A stretch of DNA of 6,605 nucleotides from Phycisphaerales bacterium (GCA_007127615.1 SKZB01000378.1:1-6605), one strand, 5' to 3'. Positions 1 through 6,307 are shown, counted from the stretch's first letter. Numbers and translations: made by a program. Notes: generated by a model not told the origin, from the sequence alone.

Positions 1-20
1 CTTCACGCTTCACGCTTCTG
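1..20 (-). repeat. 7-bp tandem repeat at the 3' end of the membrane-protein gene
   Basis: The unit CTTCACG occurs twice (1-7, 8-14) followed by a partial third copy (15-18). Read on the minus strand the unit is GAAGCGT/AAGCGTG. It encodes the last residues and stop of the membrane protein (C-terminus QKREA), so the repeat supplies the gene's tail. A related AAGCGTG unit lies at 1616-1629 upstream of the same gene. The left edge is cut by the window, so its full length is unknown. Confidence 0.6.
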
Positions 21-1469
21 TACTTCTTCCACGCGCGTCGGCGGCATCGGGGCGAGCGTGCCCGGCACCAGCCCCGGATACCAGATCTCTTCCGGGTCCT
101 GGCCGTCACACGTCTGCCGCATCAGCAGATAGACGGCGGTGGCGGCGCTGAAAAAGTAGGAGAAGACGTAGGCCGCGACGAGGGCGACGACGATCGACTG
201 CCAGAATCCGATGAGCCACGCGGCGGTCCCGGTGTGCCAGTTCGGCGCGATTTCGACCGAGGCCGCGGCGGGGTTGAAGTTGAAGATGTCGAATCCGCCC
301 GCCTGGCTCATCGCGGCACTTGCCGTAAAGGTGCCGAAGAGATCCGCGGTCACGTTGAGCGCCGTGACCGCAAAGAGGCTGACAACGAGATACCCCAGCG
401 CGAGCCCGATGACCGCGACGGCGCCGTATCCGAGCAGATGCAGTGGCCGCTGCAGCACGTAGGCGTAGGCCCGCTGTTGGGCGTCGGCGGCATCGCAGTT
501 TTCACACGCCACCGCCGGCAGCAAGAGGCCGAAGCCGAGCGCGTACACCAGCAGCAACAGGGCGATCAGGAGGCCCAGGATCAAGAGCGCGCCGTAGATC
601 AGCGCGCCGATGATGTTCAGCCCGGGCACGTTCATGATCACGCCCGGCAGCAGAATGATGACGGCGAGTGCGGCGGCGAGCAGCAGCGGCAGCAGCAGCG
701 CCAGCACGAGCCGGGGCCAGTGCACGAGCGCGAACTGCCACGCTTCGATCACGCGAAGCTTCTGCCGGCCGGAAATTTCGCAGGCCGCCATGCGACTCAG
801 CGCGCCGCCGCCGACGGCGAGTACCAGCAGCGCAAATGTGCCGTAGACGAGCGTGAAGAGCAGATGATGACGCCACAGCGCGCGGGGGAGATCGACGAAG
901 GTCTGCTTGAAGCCTTCGAAGACTTCAATCGGCCGGAGAAACAGTACGCCGCGCACGATCCGCACGGTCTGCGCGCCGAGATGAACGGAGACCGCTTCGA
1001 AGGATCCGCGCGGCCGCGACTCGTCGATCGCGGCGATCGTGGATCGGAATCGTCGATCCGCGCGACCAAGCTGCGCCTCGCCGAATTCGGTCTCCCGCCG
1101 TTCCCGATAGCCCGCGCGCACCCGGGTGAGGACATCGCGGGCATCCAGCAGCGCCCACTCGTCGGGGTCGCCTTCCGGCAGATCGTCCGCCGGGACGTAG
1201 CTGCGCATGGCCCGCCGCAGCGTCTCCTGGGCGGCGGCCCGATCCTGGACCGGCATTTCGCCGAGCGTGATTCCCGCCGGGTGGGCCCGCGGTTCGGTGG
1301 CGCTGTCCCACGTGCGGCCGACGGCCAGGAGCAGGAGCACCATGAACAGGGCGATCAGCAGGCGCGGCGGCTGCATGGCGGCGGTCACGGCCCGCAGAAT
1401 GCGAGGAAAGCGCACGATCTGCGCGAAGTCCACTCCATCAACAACAATCCGTTTTCGAGGGTCGGGCAC
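3..1469 (-). CDS. Polytopic membrane protein, planctomycete-type, function unknown
   Basis: Encodes 488 aa. The start is GTG (minus strand, 1467-1469), supported by a GGGAG Shine-Dalgarno at 1477-1481, 7 nt upstream; the stop is TGA at 3-5. Hydrophobic segments are visible at about residues 36-51, 203-225, 252-275, 283-320 (probably two passes), 343-370 and 415-450, so roughly seven membrane spans are likely. A hydrophilic, Arg/Glu/Asp-rich segment of about 150 residues (52-200) lies between the first and second spans and is probably one soluble domain on a single side of the membrane. The loop after span 2 (GGALSRMAACEISGRQKL, about 220-238) and the loop CENCDAADAQQRAYAYVLQRP (about 322-342) resemble conserved stretches in a family of uncharacterised planctomycete membrane proteins that I recall; no catalytic motif is evident. 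It has no co-directional neighbour in the window, so context does not reveal a role. That it is a real gene is near certain; its function is unknown. Confidence 0.88.
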   Translation of the reverse strand: MPDPRKRIVVDGVDFAQIVRFPRILRAVTAAMQPPRLLIALFMVLLLLAVGRTWDSATEPRAHPAGITLGEMPVQDRAAAQETLRRAMRSYVPADDLPEGDPDEWALLDARDVLTRVRAGYRERRETEFGEAQLGRADRRFRSTIAAIDESRPRGSFEAVSVHLGAQTVRIVRGVLFLRPIEVFEGFKQTFVDLPRALWRHHLLFTLVYGTFALLVLAVGGGALSRMAACEISGRQKLRVIEAWQFALVHWPRLVLALLLPLLLAAALAVIILLPGVIMNVPGLNIIGALIYGALLILGLLIALLLLVYALGFGLLLPAVACENCDAADAQQRAYAYVLQRPLHLLGYGAVAVIGLALGYLVVSLFAVTALNVTADLFGTFTASAAMSQAGGFDIFNFNPAAASVEIAPNWHTGTAAWLIGFWQSIVVALVAAYVFSYFFSAATAVYLLMRQTCDGQDPEEIWYPGLVPGTLAPMPPTRVEEVQKREA

Positions 1470-1542
1470 GGTCGGTCTCCCTGCTCAGAAACGATCTTCA
1501 TATCGGCGCGCGGCGGTCGGCCGCGCGGCCGGCGTGAGATGG

Positions 1543-1551
1543 ATGCTACCA
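1543..1551 (-). promoter_or_regulatory. Candidate extended -10 promoter for the membrane-protein gene
   Basis: On the minus strand the sequence reads TGGTAGCAT, matching the extended -10 pattern TGnTAnnnT. It would start transcription near 1536, giving a leader of about 67 nt before the GTG at 1469. No good -35 box is visible at 16-18 bp spacing. The same TGnTARCAT shape occurs at 1791-1799 and 2665-2673, upstream of other genes in the correct orientation. Assignment is by pattern only. Confidence 0.35.
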
Positions 1552-1615
1552 GCCGTGTGCGAACCGTGCAGGTGGGGCGGGGGGCCGAAAGATGAAAGGG
1601 GCAGCGCGAACCGAG

Positions 1616-1632
1616 AAGCGTGAGCCGTGAGG
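1616..1632 (+). repeat. Short degenerate 7-bp repeat (AAGCGTG)
   Basis: Two adjacent units, AAGCGTG (1616-1622) and AGCCGTG (1623-1629), then AGG. The unit matches that at 1-20 on the opposite strand, so the membrane-protein gene has inverted copies near both ends. It looks like a dispersed low-complexity intergenic repeat rather than a regulatory site. Confidence 0.45.
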
Positions 1633-1790
1633 ACGGAACGCGCGGAATCGAGATCACGCGCGGCGATGAGGTCGCGTGGTCAACGTGCGGCTGGTGGCGG
1701 ACTCTTTCGTTGACGCTCGTTCCGAAGCAGTCCGGCGCCTCCGGGGGGCGAAATCAGACGCCCGGAACGCGGGCGAAGGGCGAGTGGGGG

Positions 1791-1799
1791 TGCTAACAT
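1791..1799 (+). promoter_or_regulatory. Candidate extended -10 promoter for SOD
   Basis: TGCTAACAT fits TGnTAnnnT and sits about 50 bp before the SOD start codon, giving a predicted leader of roughly 44 nt. The expected -35 position holds no TTGACA-like hexamer. Downstream sequence is AC-rich and leads directly to the Shine-Dalgarno. Confidence 0.4.
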
Positions 1800-1849
1800 C
1801 ACAACGCAAGCAAAAACATCCGAACTTCACTTGCCGAAGGAGAAACACC

Positions 1850-2500
<651 letters not shown>

Positions 2501-2522
2501 TCGCATCGCGCTGAGAAAAACC

Positions 2523-2540
2523 GGCGTTGATCAGAAATCT
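2523..2540 (+). repeat. Possible degenerate copy of the 19-bp post-gene element
   Basis: The sequence GGCGTTGATCAGAAATCT begins 23 nt after the SOD stop. It aligns with the start of the element at 6464-6482 (GGCGCTTCAGGAATCT...) with small indels and substitutions, and has the same orientation relative to the gene before it. The similarity is partial and may be chance. Confidence 0.3.
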
Positions 2541-2557
2541 CTTTCGCCATCCCGCCC

Positions 2558-2580
2558 GCCCCGGTTCATTGAGCCGGGGC
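2558..2580 (+). terminator. Hairpin terminator after SOD
   Basis: An inverted repeat with left arm GCCCCGGTTC (2558-2567) and right arm GAGCCGGGGC (2571-2580) forms a 10-bp stem with one G-U pair and a 3-nt loop. It starts 57 nt after the SOD stop and is followed by a weak T-rich stretch (TGGTTCTTCT). The stem is strong, but the U-tract is imperfect. Confidence 0.6.
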
Positions 2581-2664
2581 TGGTTCTTCTGGCACATCAC
2601 GGTGTGGCGTGCGCAGTGGAGGCACTTCCCTTTCGCCCGCCGGGCTACCCCCGGACCGCGGCCC

Positions 2665-2673
2665 TGATAGCAT
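2665..2673 (+). promoter_or_regulatory. Candidate extended -10 upstream of the 134-aa membrane protein
   Basis: TGATAGCAT fits TGnTAnnnT and has the same TAGCAT core as the candidate at 1543-1551. It lies about 150 bp before the ATG at 2821, so the transcript would carry a long leader or a short upstream frame. No -35 match is visible. Confidence 0.3.
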
Positions 2674-2686
2674 TCGGGCTGAGGAA

Positions 2687-2824
2687 ATGAATCGAACGCC
2701 CGCAGACCACCGCGGCCAATGGCGGTGTCGAATGAAGACGGCGCAGCGAGAGTCGGCGCGGGTCAGCGCAAAGCCCAGCGCAGAACCCAGTGAAAGCCAG
2801 CGCAAAGCCAAGGTGATGAAATGA
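2687..2824 (+). CDS. Doubtful 45-aa upstream frame, start-stop overlap with next gene
   Basis: A short frame (MNRTPADHRGQWRCRMKTAQ...) rich in Lys, Arg, Ser and Ala. Its TGA overlaps the ATG of the 134-aa gene as ATGA, an arrangement that permits translational coupling. Against it, the AGGAA before its ATG is immediately adjacent to the start, the C-terminal half is built from a 12-bp direct repeat, and the peptide resembles nothing I know. It could be a leader peptide or simply a chance frame. Confidence 0.15.
   Translation: MNRTPADHRGQWRCRMKTAQRESARVSAKPSAEPSESQRKAKVMK
2764..2809 (+). repeat. 12-bp direct repeat upstream of the 134-aa gene
   Basis: CAGCGCAAAGCC occurs exactly at 2764-2775 and 2798-2809. 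The DNA between holds further related pieces (GCGCAGAACCC, GTGAAAGCC), so the block looks like a decayed tandem array ending just before the ribosome binding site of the next gene. Confidence 0.6.
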
Positions 2825-3225
2825 GTGAATCCGACATGGCTCCCCCCAGACCGGTCCCCCTTTCGGGAAAACATCACCGCACTCATCAGCGCATCCCTTT
2901 TTTTTTTTTTCTCTGCATCATCGCGCTGGCGGGGTATTTCTGGACATCATTCGGTGCCGTTCTCAACTTCAGCATCCTTATGGCCATCCGGCCTCAGGGT
3001 GAAGAGCAGGCCTCGGTCGGCGAACTGCTGCGCTGGCCGGTGGCGTACAGCGCCGCGAAACTCATCATCGTCACAATTCTGCTCGCCGGGTGGATCGCCT
3101 ACGGCCGGCAACTTCACGCGCGCCGTCCGATCGTCGCGGCGGCGCTGGCGACCCTCGCCCTCCTGCCGCATCTGTTCGGCCCGCTGGGTCTCATCCATTT
3201 CGCCCTCGTTCTCGGCGACACGTGA
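2821..3225 (+). CDS. Small membrane protein, three predicted spans, unknown function
   Basis: Encodes 134 aa. AAGGTGAT lies just upstream of the ATG and matches the 16S anti-Shine-Dalgarno tail, which supports the start. After a Pro/His-rich cytoplasmic-looking N-terminus (1-25), three hydrophobic segments follow at about 26-52, 72-93 and 103-130. I do not recognise the family; there are no evident catalytic or metal-binding motifs. The first span begins with four Phe residues encoded within a run of 13 T (2898-2910). Losing one T would shift into a long Ser/Arg-rich non-membrane frame; gaining one would stop translation at 3000-3002, so tract length decides whether the protein is made. No terminator was found directly after the gene. 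The hydrophobic pattern makes a real gene likely, but without a recognised family this is not certain. Confidence 0.6.
   Translation: MSESDMAPPRPVPLSGKHHRTHQRIPFFFFLCIIALAGYFWTSFGAVLNFSILMAIRPQGEEQASVGELLRWPVAYSAAKLIIVTILLAGWIAYGRQLHARRPIVAAALATLALLPHLFGPLGLIHFALVLGDT
2898..2910 (+). repeat. 13-T homopolymer inside a coding frame
   Basis: Thirteen consecutive T residues encode the last base of Pro26 and Phe27-Phe30 of the small membrane protein. Such a run is exceptional in this GC-rich sequence. Runs of this length are prone to replication or transcription slippage, and also to sequencing error. Confidence 0.95.
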
Positions 3226-3321
3226 CGCAGCGGTTTCGCCTGATCGAATGGTGACGAATTCTGCTGCTCCATCTCTGTCCACCTCGGCGGACTGAACCAC
3301 GACCCCGCTCCGTCCACCTAT

Positions 3322-3340
3322 CGCAGATTCCTGAAGCGCC
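3322..3340 (-). repeat. 19-bp element, copy 1 (downstream of HAF/dockerin gene)
   Basis: On the minus strand this reads GGCGCTTCAGGAATCTGCG, identical over 19 bases to 6464-6482 on the plus strand. It begins right after the U-tract of the terminator for the leftward HAF/dockerin gene. It has a weak dyad: GCG arms around a TTC-AG-GAA core. Confidence 0.8.
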
Positions 3341-3341
3341 C

Positions 3342-3379
3342 AAAAAGAAGGCCGCGCTTCCGCACGGGACGGAAACGCG
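3342..3379 (-). terminator. Intrinsic terminator of the HAF/dockerin gene
   Basis: The arms 3353-3362 and 3370-3379 form a 10-bp stem with one C-A mismatch and a 7-nt loop. On the minus strand it is followed by CTTCTTTTT (3342-3350), a good U-tract. The hairpin starts 65 nt past the stop codon at 3445. On the plus strand no T-run follows, so it acts leftward only. Confidence 0.7.
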
Positions 3380-3400
3380 ACTGGTGTAGGAGGCAAAAAA

Positions 3401-3628
3401 ATGAGAATTCCGAATGGCTGCGATGGTGGCTTCAGCGGCGCCCCTTACCCCCAGTTGCCAAGGAGCGTCAGCAGGTCAAGGACATCGACCGTGCCATCTC
3501 CGTTCAGATCGGAAGGGCATGCGCTGTCTGGACAAGCGCCCCAATCGCCAAGCAGAATCAGCAAATCCAGGACATCAACTGAGCCGTCGCAGTTCAAATC
3601 GGATGCGACGCATACCGGTTCGGTGTAG
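3401..3628 (+). other. 75-codon frame with a strong Shine-Dalgarno, antisense to the dockerin region
   Basis: AGGAGG (3388-3393) lies exactly 7 nt before an ATG at 3401, the same geometry as the well-supported genes here. The frame (MRIPNGCDGGFSGAPYPQ...) runs antisense into the 3' end of the HAF/dockerin gene, and beyond residue 15 its composition is just the shadow of the dockerin repeats. It could be the surviving start of a gene whose body was lost when the flanking DNA was rearranged, or a chance site. I would not annotate a protein here without expression data. Confidence 0.2.
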
Positions 3629-4695
3629 GCGATCCACGATGCCTCGGCGCCCGTTTGCGGATGGTAAGTGCTTCCGTAAAACGTCTTACCGTCGCTGGAT
3701 ACGCCGACGTTGGCAACATTCGTGCCGAACGGGTTGTTGCCGCTGATATCCCAATCGCCGAAGTCAATATCGTAATCCTGCTCAAGTGCGTCCTGCAACA
3801 GTCGTACACCATTGGCTTGGTCATACATGATGGTGGCCCAGGCACTTGGCGAAGAACCAGTGTTGTATCCAACCATGATTGAACCATCACCGGAGATGCT
3901 CTGAATCGCGTTGGCGAAACTGGATGATGGAATGATGCTGGGGATCTCCGTCCAACCAGCGCTCTGCGACCAGATCGCCGCGGCAAAGTTATCCGGAGAC
4001 ACATGGGACTGGCCGCCCATCACACTGCCATCAGCGGACATCGACACGATCGTACTATGCCAACTCCCGCCGGGCAGGAAGCCGAGCCATTCGAGGCCGG
4101 TTGCAGCTGTCCATCGGAAACCCTCCGCAGCGTCAAACTCGCTCAATCCGGTGATGACGTTGCCATCCTCGGAGACTGCAGTCGCAAATGAATAGGCGCC
4201 GCGTTTGATTCCATCGAAGCCGGACACACCTTCTGATGTCCACTTCACGGCCGTGAATTCGCCCTCGTACAGAGCTTCACCGACGATCACGCTGCCATCT
4301 CCGTTGACTGCGATCACGCCAAAGTCACTGACGCCGGGCTGAACGGGCAGGACTTCCATCACGCCGTTCACCCAACGAACCGCATTGCCCAACCCACTGA
4401 CACCGCCAATGATCGTTGTGCCATCGGCAGACATGTCCGCAACGTAAGAGTTGTTGCCATCAGATGCCAAAGCAACGGTACCGGTTTCCGGTGTCCACAT
4501 GATGGCGCGGCCATTGGCCCACGATCCGGCATAGCTTGTGCCCGCAGCAACGGACCCGTCGGCAGAGATGCCGCGGACACGGATCCAGTCGTCGCCATCC
4601 AGCGGTTCAATCTGCACGAACTCCTGGGCGAGGGCGACGGTTGACATTGACACGGCACAGAGCATCGCCAGTGCGATTGATCTTTCTTTGCGCAT
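3445..4695 (-). CDS. Secreted HAF-repeat protein with C-terminal dockerin type I module
   Basis: Encodes 416 aa. The ATG at 4693-4695 is chosen because AGGAG (4703-4707) lies 7 nt upstream and a classic signal peptide follows: MRKER, hydrophobic core, ALA-QE cleavage after residue 23. A longer in-frame start at 4836 would bury that signal. Seven copies of an S/N-x-DG motif followed by hydrophobics and Gly occur at residues 43-52, 88-98, 130-139, 174-183, 219-228, 267-276 and 332-341, each followed by a short aromatic strand such as AIMWTPETG, AVKWTSEG or GFRWTAATG. This is the HAF-type extracellular repeat. Repeats of about 45 residues numbering seven suggest a beta-propeller (inference). Residues 365-386 and 395-416 are two dockerin repeats with calcium-loop residues D366/N368/D370/D374/D377 and D396/N398/D400/D404/D407. 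Dockerins bind cohesins or act as surface-attachment tails in planctomycetes; the partner is not in the window. The ligand or substrate is unknown. Transcribed divergently from the HTH-like gene. Confidence 0.9.
   Translation of the reverse strand: MRKERSIALAMLCAVSMSTVALAQEFVQIEPLDGDDWIRVRGISADGSVAAGTSYAGSWANGRAIMWTPETGTVALASDGNNSYVADMSADGTTIIGGVSGLGNAVRWVNGVMEVLPVQPGVSDFGVIAVNGDGSVIVGEALYEGEFTAVKWTSEGVSGFDGIKRGAYSFATAVSEDGNVITGLSEFDAAEGFRWTAATGLEWLGFLPGGSWHSTIVSMSADGSVMGGQSHVSPDNFAAAIWSQSAGWTEIPSIIPSSSFANAIQSISGDGSIMVGYNTGSSPSAWATIMYDQANGVRLLQDALEQDYDIDFGDWDISGNNPFGTNVANVGVSSDGKTFYGSTYHPQTGAEASWIAYTEPVCVASDLNCDGSVDVLDLLILLGDWGACPDSACPSDLNGDGTVDVLDLLTLLGNWG
3448..3603 (-). repeat. Tandem dockerin repeats (90-bp period)
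   Basis: Two 66-bp coding units (3448-3513 and 3538-3603), 90 bp apart, share 50 of 66 bases by hand count. Both encode the SDLNxDGxVDVLDLLxLLGxWG pattern. The first unit in the protein has Cys369 where the second has Gly, and Cys388 and Cys393 lie in the linker, so a disulfide is possible in the exported protein. Confidence 0.85.
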
Positions 4696-4881
4696 GAGCT
4701 TTCTCCTGGTTGGAAACTTGCGAATCGGGTTTTCGGCCGCGACACCCAAACGGCGAATAGACAGTCTCTCACGCCCTCCGAACGGACTGTACCCGCAATC
4801 CTTTGCGACGCAATTACATTTCGAAAATATTCTCAAAATACATGCGCGGGTTGGCCTTGTTCAGATTATGCTAGAGTCCAC
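4696..4881. promoter_or_regulatory. AT-rich divergent promoter region
   Basis: 186 bp separates the leftward HAF/dockerin gene and the rightward HTH-like gene. Positions 4808-4875 are clearly AT-richer than their surroundings. For the rightward gene, TATGCT (4867-4872) is a plausible -10, but it sits only 9 bp before the first ATG, implying a near-leaderless transcript. For the leftward gene a weak pair, TTTTGA and TAATTG with 16-bp spacing, can be read on the minus strand. The palindrome TTTCGAAA (4819-4826) and AATATT (4826-4831) lie between them and could be an operator. All of this is pattern-based. Confidence 0.4.
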
Positions 4882-6105
4882 ATGGAAATGATGGGCGAAA
4901 AACGTATCCGCGACGATCAATCTCTCCAGCGGTCGATCGCTCGGGCGGGCAATGATCTGCGTCTGGCGCTGAGCGATCTGCTCGATGAGTTGGCCGGCGC
5001 GGGTATCAACAGCCAGCAATCGCTCCAGAGCACGTTGAACCTCAGTCAGTCCGCGACCAGTCGCGTCATGTCCGGCGCGCGAAGCACGGATCCACTGACC
5101 ACCCTTGCGCGCTTGCCCGGGCCGGGAGGTCTTCGCAAGATGTTGCGTGGTGCATCGCGAGCGGGTGTTGCCCCGGAATGTCTCGCTCGGGTCCAGGAAG
5201 CGGTCGGCAGTGTCGAAAAGTTGATCGATCGAGAAGTCGGTGATCGGTACAACCTGGACGCACTGCTGTGTGACTGGGCCCACGAATCGCGCTCAAGTTT
5301 CGAGCTGCGTCAGCGCGCGGCTGCGTTCAAGGCCATGAGTTCGCTCCGTGGGGTTCAGGTCCAGACGTTTGCCTCATCGTGGCTGGTGCATCCGTCCAAT
5401 GATGGCAATGCATTTGACGCTGTTCAGATCGATGCGCTCCTGGCCTGTCGAAGGGTGCGACCAAACGCAGTGATGCACACGACGAGCCAGCATCTTGCCT
5501 TGCACTCGGAGCCCGTGCGGGTGCAGAACCTTGAAGGCAATCCGGTGACCTGTACCCGTGACATCATTGTGCCGCAATTTTCCCATTTCGACGCCGAGAG
5601 TATGGAAACCCAGCGACAGGGCAATCTGACGCGGACCCGGGTGCGTAATCTGCCACTGGGTAACCAGCGTGGCGCCGACATCGTCACCGCAATGCACTAC
5701 CCCGATCTCTATCCGCTCAATCGCACGATTGCCAATTCCCGAACCACCGGCGTCGCAGCAAACGTCGAGCCGCCAACCAGAGTTCTGGTTCTGGATATCT
5801 TTCTGCACGAAAGTGTCTGGCCGAATGCCACGCCGCAGTTGAGAGTCTTTGATACCGTCATCCGCGGCCTGTCACATCCAGACGATCCAATGCGTGCTGC
5901 AGATCAACTTGAGTGCATCGAAAACGTCACGATGCTCGGCCGTGGCATCGGAGCGTTCCGTGTCGAAGAGATTGCCGAGTATCCCGACCTTCTACAGTTC
6001 GTTTGCGAGCAGAGGAATTGGGATCCACAGTTCATGCGTGGCTACCGCGTGAAGATGAAGTATCCAGTTTACGGATCGCAGGTGTGTCTCGCATTTGAGC
6101 TCTAG
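4882..6105 (+). CDS. Putative DNA-binding protein with HTH-like N-terminus, unknown family
   Basis: Encodes 407 aa, with no signal peptide or membrane span, so cytoplasmic. Residues about 28-68 read like a helix-turn-helix: LSDLLDELAGAGINSQQSLQSTLNLSQSATSRVMSG, with a likely recognition helix at 55-67 (SQSATSRVMSGAR). It is followed by DPLTTLARLPGPGGLRKML (70-88). A second region from about 140 to the C-terminus (FELRQRAAAFKAM..., RRVRPNA, and a terminal YRVKMKYPVYGSQVCLAF) looks like a separate globular domain that I cannot name; it might sense a ligand or mediate oligomerisation. This is not a recognised LacI, TetR, LysR or MarR protein. The start is uncertain: ATGs at 4882, 4888 and 4891 are all in frame, and none has a convincing Shine-Dalgarno. 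It is divergent from the HAF/dockerin gene, an arrangement common for a regulator and its target. That it is a real gene is likely; the regulator role is inferred. Confidence 0.8.
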   Translation: MEMMGEKRIRDDQSLQRSIARAGNDLRLALSDLLDELAGAGINSQQSLQSTLNLSQSATSRVMSGARSTDPLTTLARLPGPGGLRKMLRGASRAGVAPECLARVQEAVGSVEKLIDREVGDRYNLDALLCDWAHESRSSFELRQRAAAFKAMSSLRGVQVQTFASSWLVHPSNDGNAFDAVQIDALLACRRVRPNAVMHTTSQHLALHSEPVRVQNLEGNPVTCTRDIIVPQFSHFDAESMETQRQGNLTRTRVRNLPLGNQRGADIVTAMHYPDLYPLNRTIANSRTTGVAANVEPPTRVLVLDIFLHESVWPNATPQLRVFDTVIRGLSHPDDPMRAADQLECIENVTMLGRGIGAFRVEEIAEYPDLLQFVCEQRNWDPQFMRGYRVKMKYPVYGSQVCLAFEL

Positions 6106-6117
6106 CATGTGCTCGTC

Positions 6118-6141
6118 AAGGTGACCTGCCCGACTCACCTT
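6118..6141 (+). terminator. Weak hairpin after the HTH-like gene
   Basis: AAGGTGA (6118-6124) and TCACCTT (6135-6141) form a 7-bp stem with a 10-nt loop, starting 12 nt after the stop codon. There is no following T-run, so it may act only as an RNA-stabilising or Rho-assisted end, or be chance. Confidence 0.3.
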
Positions 6142-6301
6142 CAGCTTCCCCGCCGCGCTTCTCCGTGGGGCGGCCTTCTGCTCAACCGGCCGTTGCGAGA
6201 AGCCAGCGGAAGTGGGCAGCGTGTTGTCGATCCGTTGTCGCGAACAGTGGATCACAAGCATCTGAACTGACGCCACGATCGCCGACTCGCGCCGAAAGCC
6301 G

Positions 6302-6307
6302 TAGAAT
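6302..6307 (+). promoter_or_regulatory. Candidate -10 for the tRNA gene
   Basis: TAGAAT lies 57 bp before the mature tRNA 5' end and is the best -10 match in the GC-rich leader. No -35 box is evident. The stretch between is rich in CGCG-type palindromic sequence (about 6310-6336) that could fold in the precursor. Confidence 0.3.

Larger units (their letters stand above)
1470..1849. other. Divergent intergenic region between membrane protein and SOD
   Basis: About 380 bp without a convincing gene. It contains the GGGAG Shine-Dalgarno and a candidate extended -10 for the leftward gene, a short 7-bp repeat (1616-1629), a copy of CGCTCGTTCCG (1714-1724) that recurs near the right end of the window, and a candidate SOD promoter with the SOD Shine-Dalgarno at 1837-1842. 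Open frames crossing it lack start signals and look like high-GC chance frames. Confidence 0.7.
2501..2820. other. Intergenic region between SOD and the 134-aa membrane protein
   Basis: About 320 bp holding a degenerate copy of the 19-bp element (2523-2540), the SOD terminator hairpin (2558-2580), a candidate extended -10 (2665-2673), a doubtful 45-codon frame (2687-2824) and a 12-bp direct repeat (2764-2775 and 2798-2809). No well-supported gene. Confidence 0.65.

Noticed and set aside
234..1595. 453-codon plus-strand open frame opposite the membrane-protein gene
   Set aside because: Its product is a Gln/Glu/Arg-rich chance translation with no Shine-Dalgarno, while the opposite strand gives clear membrane spans and a supported GTG start. 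Long antisense frames are common at this GC content.
1676..1849. N-terminal extension of SOD to an upstream ATG
   Set aside because: The extra 58 residues are unlike any SOD N-terminus, and the Shine-Dalgarno sits directly before the ATG at 1850.
2947..3396. 149-codon minus-strand frame opposite the 134-aa membrane protein
   Set aside because: Arg/Glu-rich shadow sequence without a ribosome binding site. The plus strand has membrane spans and a good Shine-Dalgarno.
4696..4836. 47-residue N-terminal extension of the HAF/dockerin protein
   Set aside because: It would place the signal peptide internally. The ATG at 4695 has AGGAG at 7 nt and begins the signal peptide.
5374..5808. 144-codon minus-strand frame inside the HTH-like gene
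   Set aside because: No start signal, and it is fully contained opposite a longer, better-supported frame.
6145..6175. Possible second hairpin after the HTH-like gene (CCGCC...GGCGG)
   Set aside because: Only about 5 bp of stem with a long loop and no T-run; indistinguishable from chance in GC-rich DNA.
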